Positions 14,638-22,715 of a stretch of 22,715 nt of DNA are shown here, in pieces (the first letter of the stretch is position 1; the number at the start of each line of letters is the position of its first letter). The stretch is taken from NCBI GenBank assembly GCA_028684915.1, contig JAQUEZ010000090.1:1-22715 (forward strand), written 5' to 3'. This DNA comes from Desulfobulbus sp. GTDB taxonomy: Bacteria > Desulfobacterota > Desulfobulbia > Desulfobulbales > Desulfobulbaceae. Below the pieces are notes generated by a model. It ran no database searches. It was not told the origin of the DNA and was given only the letters and a program-made list of their open reading frames with translations. The position numbers were made by a program, and so were the translations under genes.

Positions 14638-17234
14638 TGGCAGCTACCTTACGCCCGCAACAAGAAGCCCTGGCCGAAGCCTGGCGCCAGGGCCTCAGCG
14701 GGCAGGAAATCCTGCAGCGTTGTTCTGATCTTGTCGATGAGTTCATCATCGACAAGTACAACACGGCACCGGCTGTGCAGAAAGCACGGGGCAACATCGC
14801 GGTTGTGGCTCTCGGCGGCTACGGCAGGAGAGAATTTTATCCCTATTCGGATATTGACTTGCTTCTTCTCCACGACTGGTGGTCGAAAAAATCGATGCAG
14901 GCTTTGGTAGAAGGCCTGCTCTACCCCTTATGGGACGAGGGATTTGAGGTCGGCCACAGTGTTCGTGGGGTCAAGGATGCGATCCAGTTTGCCCAGGATG
15001 ACTTCCATTTTCAAGTAGCCCTTTTAGATGCTCGGCTCCTGGTGGGCTCCGAAGAACTCTTTCAGGACCTGAAAACTCGATACACTAAGAAAATTTTTGA
15101 TGGCCGCCGCCACCAGTTTGTCCAGACCATGGAGGAATTCATCCAAGATCGGTGGCAGAAGTACGGGAGCCACACCTACCTTCTTGAGCCGCATGTCAAA
15201 GAAGGGAAAGGTGGATTGCGCGACATACAAGCCATGATGTGGGTGGCTAAAGGTGTGTTTGGGCTGAATGATTTGGCTGCGATCGAATCATCGGGGATGT
15301 TGGAAGCCGGTAATCGGCTGGCCTTGGAAAATTCATGGTCCATGTTGGCCAAAATTCGCAACAGGTTGCACCTGCTAGGCCGCCGCAAAAGTGATCATCT
15401 GATCTTTGAATTTCAGGAAGAAACCGCAAGTGCCTTCGATTACCAGGATACCGGTGGCCTGCTTGGCGTTGAGCATTTCATGCGCGATGTCTACAGCCAC
15501 CTGCAGACGGTCTCGGTGATCACCGACCTTTTCTTCGAGCATGTCCATGAAGTGCTCGGACTCACCAGCGGCGGCAATGTGGAGCAGCAGCTGGAGCGGT
15601 CCATCGTCGCGCGAGCCGGGACCATTCGCCTCACCGCAGCGGAAGAATTAAACGAGCGCCCCTATTTACTCATGCGCCTGTTCCTCCAATCCGGCCGGAC
15701 CGGATTACCGCTGCATCATCGTACCCGGCAATTGGTCACCGCCAGCCTTGATAGAGTAGATGACCATTTTCGTAGCTCAAAACGGGCAACCCGGGTCTTT
15801 TTGGAGTTGCTCACCCAGACGGATAAAATTTTTGCGGTGCTGGAGGTGATGCTCTCAACTGGCCTGCTCACTCGCTTCATCCCCGAATTTTCGGGTGTTG
15901 AGTCGCTGGCCCAGCATGACCTCTATCATCTGTACACCGTGGATCGCCATCAGTTGCAGGCAGTAGCCGAATTGACCGCACTGAAACAGAGCCAAGCAGA
16001 ACTCTTTGCTGAGCTCAAGAATGTTGAAGTACTCTATCTTGCCGCCTTACTGCACGATATCGGCAAGGGGAAGCAGAGTGATCATTCGGTGCTCGGCGCA
16101 GAGATGGTGGGCGCCATAGGGCAACGGTTGCATTTGCCGGCAGAGGAATGCGAAACTTTAGCCTTTCTCATCCGCCACCATCTGTACTTGCCTGAAAATG
16201 CGATGCGGCGTGATTTTACCGATAGGGAATTTATCCGCCAGGCTTCGGACTTGATCGGTAATACTGATCGTTTAACCATGCTTTATCTCCTGACCATTGC
16301 CGATTCAAAGGCAACAGGACCATCGGCCTGGACGGACTGGAAATCAAGCCTGCTTTCGGAACTTTACCTAAGCATCAAGGCCTGTCTCGGTGCGAATTGC
16401 CATATCGACCAGATGAGCCAGGACGAGGAAGATCAGGGCGTGCGCTGGCTGCAGGATCAGATTTTTGCCCGGCTGGATGGCCAACCTGCGCGGATTGACA
16501 TTAACACTCTCCCCTCGGATTATTTGCTGAGCTACAGCCTGGAAGCCGTACTCCGGCACCTGGCGATCCACTCGGAGATGGCGACGCGGCTCAAACAGCA
16601 GGTGAAACTCTTTGCCGAACCGGGGACTCGTTCCTGGTCTCTGTTGATCATGGGGCCGGATAAGGTCGGACTTTTGGCCAAATTTTGTGGCGTGCTCGCC
16701 TTGCACAATCTCAGCGTGCTCTCCGCGCAGATCTTTACCTGGCCGGACGGAACCGTGGTCGACACCCTTGAGGTGATTCCGGCCACGTCTCGCAGTTTTG
16801 AGGAGCAGGAATGGGAGCAGGTGGAACGCGACCTCAATCTGGCCATCAACTACCGGCTCGACGTTGGCTACCAACTCCACGAACGGACCCAGCCGCAGAG
16901 TTATAGCAGTCCGCGCCAGGTTCAGCAATTGGAGTGTAAAGTCATCATTGATAACGACACTTCGCAGCAATACACCATCATCGAGGTTTACGGCGGCGAT
17001 AATCGAAGCGCTTTGTATCAGCTGACCCAGACATTGGCGGATTTTGGCCTGGCAATTCACCGAGCAAGAATCGCCACTGCGGTGGAGCAGCTGATCGATA
17101 TTTTTTATGTCAGTACACAAAGCGGCGAAAAATTGACCGACGAGGCAACGCAGGCAAAAATCAGCATGACCTTGATGCGTATTATCGGTGCTGAAGAGGC
17201 GGAACTCGAAGCCGCCGGTTTATCACCTCAATAG
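14637..17234 (+). CDS. glnD: PII uridylyltransferase / uridylyl-removing enzyme GlnD
   Basis: The 865-residue sensor of glutamine adds UMP to PII when glutamine is low and removes it when high. The nucleotidyltransferase domain shows GGYGRREFYPYSDIDLLLL (from residue 60) with catalytic Asp72 and Asp74. The HD domain for UMP removal has LLHDIGKGKQSDHS with His473-Asp474. Two C-terminal ACT domains, which bind glutamine, begin near residues 667 (WSLLIMGPDKVGLLAKF) and 779 (YTIIEVYGGDNRSALYQL). All four parts are present, so both activities are expected. The start chosen is ATG at 14637; a TTG three bases earlier is in frame. It follows glnB directly, and glnN starts about 100 bases on. Confidence 0.93.
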
Positions 17235-17335
17235 AAAACAACAATATCCGGCAATAACCGGGTTTAACATCAATCGACAACACAATTTACCGGCTGTAGT
17301 CATCATCATTTTCAACCCATTATGGAGCGTGCACA

Positions 17336-19516
17336 ATGAGTGGAATCCAGGCCCGTCTGAATGCCATTTCGGCGATCATCAACTACAAACCCTCCCATGC
17401 CCCGCTGAACTTCAACGAAACCAAACCCACCGACGTGTTTGGTTCCAATGTCTTCAGCGACAAGGTCATGAAGGAGCGGCTGCCCAAACATATTTACAAG
17501 TCACTGAAGAACACCATCGCCTTTGGCGAAAAACTGGATGCCACCCTTGCTGATGTGGTTGCCAACACCATGAAGGACTGGGCCATCGAGAAAGGCGCGA
17601 CCCACTTCACGCATGTGTTCTACCCCTTGACCGGTCTTACCGCTGAAAAGCATGACGCATTCCTGGTGCCTGACGGTGAGGGCGGAGCCCTTGCCGAATT
17701 CTCCGGGAAACTGCTCATCCAGGGTGAGCCTGATGCCTCTTCCTTCCCCTCCGGTGGCCTGCGCGCCACCTTTGAGGCCCGTGGTTATACCGCATGGGAT
17801 GTTACCAGCCCGGCGTTTATCCTCGAAAACCCCAACGGCACCTTCCTTTGCATTCCCACTGCCTTTGTCTCCTGGACCGGCGAGGCACTGGACAAAAAAA
17901 CCCCGTTGCTGCGCTCCCTGCAGGCCCTTAACAAGCAGGCCAAACGGGTTCTCAAATACTTCGATGTCAACACCAAGCTGCCGATCACCGCTTTTGCCGG
18001 ACCGGAGCAGGAATATTTCCTGATCGATCGCAATTTCATTTTCTCCCGTCCCGACCTCCTTATCTCCGGTCGCTCCCTTTTTGGTGCACCTTCGGCCAAA
18101 GGACAGGAGTTTGAGGATCAATACTTCGGTGTCATCAACCGTCGCGTTCTCGCTTTCATGATGGATGTAGAGCGTGAGTTATTCAAGCTGGGTATCCCGG
18201 TCAAGACGCGTCACAACGAAGTCGCTCCCGGCCAGTTCGAGATCGCACCTCTTTTCGAGCAGGGCAACTTGGCCACCGATCACAACCAGCTGATCATGAC
18301 CACCCTGCGTACCGTTGCCAAACGTTACGGTATGGTCTGCCTGCTCCATGAGAAACCTTTTGCCGGTATCAACGGTTCGGGTAAGCATCTCAACTACTCC
18401 ATTGGTAATGCCGAGTTAGGGAGCCTTTTTGATCCGGGCGATACCCCGCACGCCAACGCCCAGTTCCTCGTCTTCTGTGCCGCCGCCATCCGCGCCCTGC
18501 ACAAATACGGTTCCCTGCTGCGCGCCACCGTTGCCTCTGCCTCCAACGACCACCGTTTGGGTGCCAACGAGGCACCTCCGGCCATCATCAGCGCCTATCT
18601 GGGCGAGCAGCTTGCCGACGTGTTCGAGCAGATCAAGAAAGGTGAGGTAAAAGGCTCCAAGTCCAAGGGGGTTATGAACATCGGCGTCGATACCCTGCCG
18701 CCGCTGCCCATGGATCCGGGCGATCGTAACCGTACCAGCCCCTTTGCCTTCACCGGTAACCGCTTCGAGTTCCGCGCTGTGGGGTCGTCTCACTCCATCG
18801 CAGGTGCTCAGGTTGCCCTGAATACCATGATGGCCGAGTCTCTTGATTTCATCGCTAACGAATTGGAAAAACTGGGCAAAGTCAACAAGACCCTGTTCAA
18901 CAAAGGCGTACAGGATATTCTCCAGAAAATTATGCAGGAGCACGATGCGGTTGTTTTCAACGGCGACGGTTACTCCGATGCATGGCATAAGGAAGCAGCC
19001 AAACGTGGCCTGCCCAATCTGAAGACCACCCCCGAGGCCCTGCCGGTTCTGACCAGCAAGGAAGTCGTGGAGCTGTTCACCAAGTACGATGTCCTCACCG
19101 AAGCCGAGTTGAAGAGCCGCCAGGAAATTTACCTCGAGCAATACGCAAAGGTAATCACCACCGAGGCCAACCTGGTTATCCGCATGTCTCGTACCGTCAT
19201 CTTCCCGGCAGCTATGCGCTATCAGGGCGAGTTGGCTTCTACCTGCGTAAGCCTGAAAGCCATCGGCCACGACTTCAAGATGGCTACACTTGAAGATGTT
19301 ACCGCTAAACTGCGCTCCATGCAGGCAGAGGTGGATAACCTGGAAAAACTGCTAGCCCACGAGGCTGCTGACACCCTGGGTCACGCCACCTACATGTGTG
19401 AGAAGATTCTTCCCGCCATGTTGGCTGTTCGCGGCTATGCTGACGCCCTGGAGTCTATTGTGGCTGACGATCTGTGGCCGCTGCCTTCTTACCAGGAGAT
19501 GCTGTTCATCCGTTAA
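17336..19516 (+). CDS. glnN: Type III glutamine synthetase (GlnN)
   Basis: The 726-residue length and sequence place this in the GSIII family, whose members are large dodecameric ATP-dependent ammonia-glutamate ligases first described in Bacteroides and cyanobacteria. The N-terminus has the GSIII pattern [17 protein letters not shown]. The catalytic core carries [35 protein letters not shown] (from Asn346), [15 protein letters not shown] and [21 protein letters not shown]. The C-terminal 150 residues are helical. GSIII lacks the adenylylation tyrosine of GSI-beta. GGAGCG lies ahead of the ATG. Placement after amtB-glnB-glnD suggests nitrogen-dependent expression, and a strong terminator ends the unit. 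Confidence 0.95.
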   Translation: MSGIQARLNAISAIINYKPSHAPLNFNETKPTDVFGSNVFSDKVMKERLPKHIYKSLKNTIAFGEKLDATLADVVANTMKDWAIEKGATHFTHVFYPLTGLTAEKHDAFLVPDGEGGALAEFSGKLLIQGEPDASSFPSGGLRATFEARGYTAWDVTSPAFILENPNGTFLCIPTAFVSWTGEALDKKTPLLRSLQALNKQAKRVLKYFDVNTKLPITAFAGPEQEYFLIDRNFIFSRPDLLISGRSLFGAPSAKGQEFEDQYFGVINRRVLAFMMDVERELFKLGIPVKTRHNEVAPGQFEIAPLFEQGNLATDHNQLIMTTLRTVAKRYGMVCLLHEKPFAGINGSGKHLNYSIGNAELGSLFDPGDTPHANAQFLVFCAAAIRALHKYGSLLRATVASASNDHRLGANEAPPAIISAYLGEQLADVFEQIKKGEVKGSKSKGVMNIGVDTLPPLPMDPGDRNRTSPFAFTGNRFEFRAVGSSHSIAGAQVALNTMMAESLDFIANELEKLGKVNKTLFNKGVQDILQKIMQEHDAVVFNGDGYSDAWHKEAAKRGLPNLKTTPEALPVLTSKEVVELFTKYDVLTEAELKSRQEIYLEQYAKVITTEANLVIRMSRTVIFPAAMRYQGELASTCVSLKAIGHDFKMATLEDVTAKLRSMQAEVDNLEKLLAHEAADTLGHATYMCEKILPAMLAVRGYADALESIVADDLWPLPSYQEMLFIR

Positions 19517-19540
19517 TTGCGGATTTTCAGTTTGCTCTTC

Positions 19541-19574
19541 AAGGCCATCCCCAACTGGGGGTGGCCTTTTTTTT
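19541..19574 (+). terminator. Strong intrinsic terminator after glnN
   Basis: GGCCATCCCC (19543-19552) pairs with GGGGGTGGCC (19557-19566), with one G-T pair and loop AACT, followed by eight T. It separates the amtB-glnN unit from glnA. Confidence 0.9.
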
Positions 19575-19778
19575 CAAAAGCCCGCATCACATCCAATTAC
19601 CGATTGATCGCTTGCTATCCCAGGCGGCACACGCCCAGCCCTTCTGCCCTTCCATTGCCCAAATAACTGATGCGCGCCTCCGTCTTTTAAGAGTCAACAT
19701 TGGAGGTTGACCTGTTGGTGCAACTTTCGTACTGTACGCTCAGTTTTACGTGCGTGTATTGAACTTTGATGGCCGAAT

Positions 19779-19878
19779 AAAAATTCGAAATCCGAGAATC
19801 AACATATTGTAAATACAGTATGTTATAATGATCGAAACGTCGTACTCGAGAGTATTTACGAGAATGACAACTTTTCCG
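19779..19878. promoter_or_regulatory. Block shared with the amtB upstream region (glnA side), with promoter-like core
   Basis: This is the counterpart of 12473-12568. It contains a near-perfect dyad, CATATTGTAAATACAGTATG (19803-19822, one mismatched pair), overlapping a perfect TATAAT (19824-19829). TCAACA (19799-19804) lies 19 bases upstream of that box, so the dyad fills a 19-base spacer. From here to glnA would be a leader of nearly 400 bases. Between the glnN terminator and this block I see only a short hairpin, GTCAAC with GTTGAC, near 19693. Confidence 0.55.
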
Positions 19879-20222
19879 TGCAAAAAAATATTTCGCTTGT
19901 CGGTTACTGCCGGAATGCATATTGCCGGTCGGCCGATGTCACCCCCTGAAACCGTAAACGATACACGACCTGTCCGTTTCGCTCTCGCGACCATCCAGCG
20001 AAGATAGACTTTATCGGACAGTTAGTTACGACGCCCCCGATGGGCGCTAAGTGGAGCGGACAAAAGGTAAAACACTACCTCAAGAATGCGGTTCGCGGGA
20101 CCTGCACTTACATCCCGCCCTTGCATCTCGCCTTCACGCACGCAGGTCACCCTGCAATCCCAGCCAAGGCCTATGGACAATTGGCTGGAAACCAAAATCC
20201 ACCAAGGATAAGGAGATGAGTT
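19879..20222 (+). other. Long non-coding glnA leader
   Basis: No gene is supported here. Possible RNA structure includes CGCCC with GGGCG near 20032-20046 and a long-range stem of GACCTGC (20099-20105) with GCAGGTC (20142-20148). AAGGAG precedes the glnA ATG. I could not match the sequence to the known glutamine riboswitch consensus. Confidence 0.35.
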
Positions 20223-21551
20223 ATGACACGTGACGAAATCATGAAAATCATTAAGGAAAAGAACGTCAACTTCTTCCGGATGCAGTTTGTCGATATTTTC
20301 GGCATGATGAAAAACATCGCCATTCCACGGAGTCAGATTGAAAAAGCACTGGATGGCCAGATCATGTTTGACGGTTCTTCCATTGAGGGTTTTGTCCGCA
20401 TCAATGAATCCGATATGTACCTCAAGCCGGATTACAACACCTTTGTCGTTCTTCCTTGGCGTGAGAAAGACGGCAGCAACGCCGCCCGTATCATTTGCGA
20501 CGTCTATAAGCCAGACGGTACGCCTTTTCCCGGTTGCCCACGTAACAATCTCAAACGGGTTATGGAAGGCGCAAAAAAGCTCGGCTACACCATGAACGTC
20601 GGCACCGAATGTGAGTTCTTCCTCTTCCGCCGCGACGAAGAAGGGCATCCCACCACGATCACCGATGATGTGACCGGCTACTTTGATGTTGAACCCGATG
20701 ACGGTGGTATCGAATGCCGTCGGACCATCATCGAAACCCTGGAAGAGATGGGTTTTGAAATCGAGGCATCCCACCACGAGGTCGCCGAGGGGCAGCATGA
20801 AATCAACTTCAAGTATGCCGATGCGGTAACAGCTGCCGACAATACCATCACCTACAAATGGGTTGTCCGCTCCATCGCCGCCGAATTCGGCCTTCACGCT
20901 ACCTTCATGCCCAAGCCAATCTTCGGTATCAACGGCTCTGGTATGCATACCAACCAGTCGCTGTTCAACCTGGACGGGACCAATGCCTTCTTCGACGAGA
21001 AAGGCCCCCTGCAACTCAGCGAAATCGCCTACAAATATATTGCCGGGATCATGAAGAATGCCCGTGGTTTTGCGGCTATCACCAACCCGCTGATTAACTC
21101 CTACAAACGTTTGGTGGCCGGATACGAAGCACCGGTGTATATCGCCTGGTCCGCATCCAACCGATCCGCCCTGGTTCGGATCCCGGCCTCCCGCGGTATG
21201 GGCACCCGGACTGAAGTGCGCTGCCCCGATCCCACCTGCAATCCGTACTTGGCGTTTGCGATGATGCTCTGCTCCGGTTTGGACGGGGTCAAAAACAACC
21301 TCCCCACCCCGCCTGCAACCAACGTCGATATCTTCGAGATGAGCGCTGCCGAGAAGGTTGAGGCAGGTATCGCCAGCCTCCCGGCCAATCTGTACGAGGC
21401 ACTCCATGAGCTCAAGACCAACCCGATCGCCAAGGAGGCCCTGGGTGAGCATATTCTTGAGAAGTATCTCGAGGGCAAAGAGAAAGAGTGGGATTCTTTC
21501 CGTACCGCCGTCACCGATTGGGAGCTTGATAACTACCTGAGTAAATATTGA
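20223..21551 (+). CDS. glnA: Glutamine synthetase type I, alpha subgroup (GlnA)
   Basis: The 442-residue enzyme makes glutamine from glutamate, ammonia and ATP. Sequence along its whole length resembles Bacillus Gln[61 protein letters not shown] (from Asn237), [12 protein letters not shown] and [13 protein letters not shown]. It lacks the 25-residue insertion of the beta subgroup. Where adenylylated enzymes have Asn-Leu-Tyr it has Asp-Ile-Phe (369-371), so covalent inactivation is not expected. Arg59 aligns with Bacillus Arg62, which takes part in feedback inhibition by glutamine. It is monocistronic. Its TGA overlaps the first bases of repeat copy 6. Confidence 0.95.
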   Translation: MTRDEIMKIIKEKNVNFFRMQFVDIFGMMKNIAIPRSQIEKALDGQIMFDGSSIEGFVRINESDMYLKPDYNTFVVLPWREKDGSNAARIICDVYKPDGTPFPGCPRNNLKRVMEGAKKLGYTMNVGTECEFFLFRRDEEGHPTTITDDVTGYFDVEPDDGGIECRRTIIETLEEMGFEIEASHHEVAEGQHEINFKYADAVTAADNTITYKWVVRSIAAEFGLHATFMPKPIFGINGSGMHTNQSLFNLDGTNAFFDEKGPLQLSEIAYKYIAGIMKNARGFAAITNPLINSYKRLVAGYEAPVYIAWSASNRSALVRIPASRGMGTRTEVRCPDPTCNPYLAFAMMLCSGLDGVKNNLPTPPATNVDIFEMSAAEKVEAGIASLPANLYEALHELKTNPIAKEALGEHILEKYLEGKEKEWDSFRTAVTDWELDNYLSKY

Positions 21552-21709
21552 TGGACTCGTAAAAAGTCCATCACCCTCTAAAAGATGGGTCAGTAAAAAA
21601 CAGAGAGCCAAATCGGAGCTTTTTTCACGGCACAAAGGCAGATAGGAAGTCTGTCGAGTGCCGGGAAAAATACGACGAAGCGGGAGATCGAAGTGTTTAC
21701 GACGTCATC
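21550..21709. repeat. Dispersed palindromic element, copy 6 (160 bp, long form)
   Basis: It aligns along its whole length with copy 3. The first hairpin is GATGGACT with AGTCCATC. The central hairpin pairs CGGCAC (21628-21633) with GTGCCG (21658-21663), and inside it CAGAT (21639-21643) with GTCTG (21649-21653). The right end reads GTTTACGACGTCATC. Its first two bases are part of the glnA stop codon. Confidence 0.82.
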
Positions 21710-21754
21710 GAAATAACGACCTATACTCATTAGGAACGTGTCGTTTTGTCGTCC

Positions 21755-21788
21755 AAGGGGGTGTCTTTCCACAGGCACCCCCTTTTTT
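21755..21788 (+). terminator. Intrinsic terminator, probably of glnA
   Basis: AAGGGGGTG (21755-21763) pairs with CACCCCCTT (21776-21784), followed by a T run to 21788. It lies about 200 bases past the glnA stop, so the repeat copy would be transcribed with glnA. Confidence 0.85.
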
Positions 21789-21824
21789 CTTCGCCAGAGA
21801 TGCTTTCTGGAATTGTTTTCGGCA

Positions 21825-21853
21825 TGGCAATTGCTTGGTAACTGACGTATAAT
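21825..21853 (+). promoter_or_regulatory. Possible promoter of the XRE-family gene
   Basis: A perfect TATAAT (21848-21853) has a weak -35 candidate, TGGCAA, 17 bases upstream. It lies 72 bases before the ATG at 21926. Confidence 0.4.
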
Positions 21854-21925
21854 AATAGTGATTCATCCGACTCCTCAACCCGAATCAATCCTGTAGACAG
21901 AGCAAGGTTCCTTGGTACCCGGCCT

Positions 21926-22715
21926 ATGAACAACAGTGGCAGCGTTGATATCAACGGTGATAAAATCCGCATGGTCAGAGAACAGAAAGGGCTTACCCAG
22001 CTCTATCTGGCCACCGTGGTCGGGGTGACCACGGATACGATTTCCCGTTGGGAAAATCGCCGCTACCCATCCATCAAAGTTGAGAATGCCCAAAAACTGG
22101 CTGAAGCGCTGGAAATCCCGCTCGAGGAATTGCTGGATGCCGACAGCGACCCCTCCGCGCCTGCCCCCCTCGTCGATTCCATCGATTCATCCAAGGCAAA
22201 CCGTCCCGAAAAAAAATCATTCTTCTTTTCCCTCATCGTCACCCGTACGCGACTCTGGCTACTGCTTCTCATGGTGCTTGCGCTTTTGGGGAGCGCTGTG
22301 GGCCTGTACCTATGGGTCAACCAATCAGGGCTGCAGGCAAGAAGGATCATGCCTAAACAAACTGCACCCAACCTCCCTTTTCCAGTGCTGATCGAAATCA
22401 GCGGCCCGATGGAGTCACACAGTAGCCTGCTGGTTCGCGATGAAATAGCAGGAGAAGTTGAAGCCTTTGGCGCCATGGAAGGAGGCAAACCCAAACAGTT
22501 CGGCAAGAATCCACGTTGGATCGGTCGACTGGAGAACGGCAAGGCAGCTTTTTTGTACCTGGTGACACCGGAAAAAAAAGCCAAGACGGAGGAAAGTATC
22601 ACCTTTTCCGGCGATATCATCACCCGGGAAGGACAGTTGATCGGCGACAAGATCGGTGGCCGCTCGGAAATCCAACTCAGCCCCTATCACTGGGCTGATA
22701 CGGATCAGGATTATG
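21926..22715 (+). CDS. Membrane-anchored XRE-family helix-turn-helix protein (3' end outside the window)
   Basis: The frame opens at ATG 21926 and runs 263 codons to the window edge. Residues about 10-70 form a Cro/C1-type DNA-binding domain: GDKIRMVREQKGLTQLYLATV, then TTDTISRWENRRYPSIKVENAQKLAEAL, IPLEELLD. A linker rich in Pro, Ser and Lys leads to one membrane helix at about 109-130 (LWLLLLMVLALLGSAVGLYLW). The remaining 130 residues, with short beta-rich segments, would lie outside the cytoplasm. The layout resembles RodZ-like or one-component membrane regulators, but I do not recognise the outer domain. No clear ribosome-binding site precedes the ATG. Confidence 0.8.
   Translation, partial: MNNSGSVDINGDKIRMVREQKGLTQLYLATVVGVTTDTISRWENRRYPSIKVENAQKLAEALEIPLEELLDADSDPSAPAPLVDSIDSSKANRPEKKSFFFSLIVTRTRLWLLLLMVLALLGSAVGLYLWVNQSGLQARRIMPKQTAPNLPFPVLIEISGPMESHSSLLVRDEIAGEVEAFGAMEGGKPKQFGKNPRWIGRLENGKAAFLYLVTPEKKAKTEESITFSGDIITREGQLIGDKIGGRSEIQLSPYHWADTDQDY

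Noticed and set aside
16368..17120. A 250-codon open frame antisense to glnD
   Set aside because: It lies wholly under the HD and ACT regions of glnD and shows no protein motif.
18416..19270. A 284-codon open frame antisense to glnN
   Set aside because: The sense strand is a clear GSIII gene; the antisense translation is low-complexity and Gly-rich without family features.
20022..21635. A 537-codon open frame antisense to glnA
   Set aside because: It mirrors the codon structure of a strongly conserved glnA and has no recognisable motifs.

Overview
The window looks like a chromosomal segment of a Gram-negative, probably sulfate-reducing bacterium of the Desulfobacterota (Desulfobulbales-like). 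I infer this from the gene mix: a GlrK/QseG/GlrR signalling unit, an AmtB-PII-GlnD cluster with a type III glutamine synthetase, a Bacillus-type (GSI-alpha) glutamine synthetase, enterobacterial-type ManB/ManC, and moderate GC. No rRNA, tRNA, CRISPR array, transposase or phage gene is visible. Most coding content is housekeeping; the unusual material lies between the genes.

Layout. Positions 1-1755 are gene-poor and scarred: the end of an unknown + strand ORF, a truncated metallo-beta-lactamase-fold gene on the - strand, a small secreted ComEA-type helix-hairpin-helix protein (-), and several repeats. Positions 1756-6118 form a tight + strand operon: a VanZ-like membrane protein with a carbohydrate-binding-like C-terminal domain, then glrK, a qseG-like lipoprotein and the sigma54 activator glrR. 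Positions 6245-7850 (-) hold a phosphopantetheinyl transferase gene overlapping mutM. Then on + come cvpA, and manB with manC for GDP-mannose synthesis, closed by a terminator. A PilZ-domain protein (-) follows.

Positions 12287-21551 are the nitrogen block: amtB, glnB, glnD and glnN (GSIII) in a row, a strong terminator, a 0.65-kb non-coding leader region, and glnA (GSI-alpha). PII carries the uridylylation tyrosine and GlnD is full length, so nitrogen status can be sensed. The GSI enzyme lacks the adenylylation tyrosine, so it is probably controlled by feedback rather than by covalent modification. The window ends in the first 263 codons of a membrane-anchored XRE-family protein.

The most interesting signals are two. 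First, a dispersed non-coding element family has six recognisable copies (56 to 161 bp). Its ends read GATGGnnTCGTAAAAA and TTTTTACGAnGCCATC. The two 160-bp copies share an internal hairpin with a compensatory base change, and two copies are flanked by 9-10 bp direct repeats. Several copies sit on or next to stop codons. Second, a block of about 100 bp is shared by the upstream regions of amtB and glnA, which points to a common regulatory element for the two nitrogen units. I found no clear new defence or biosynthetic system.
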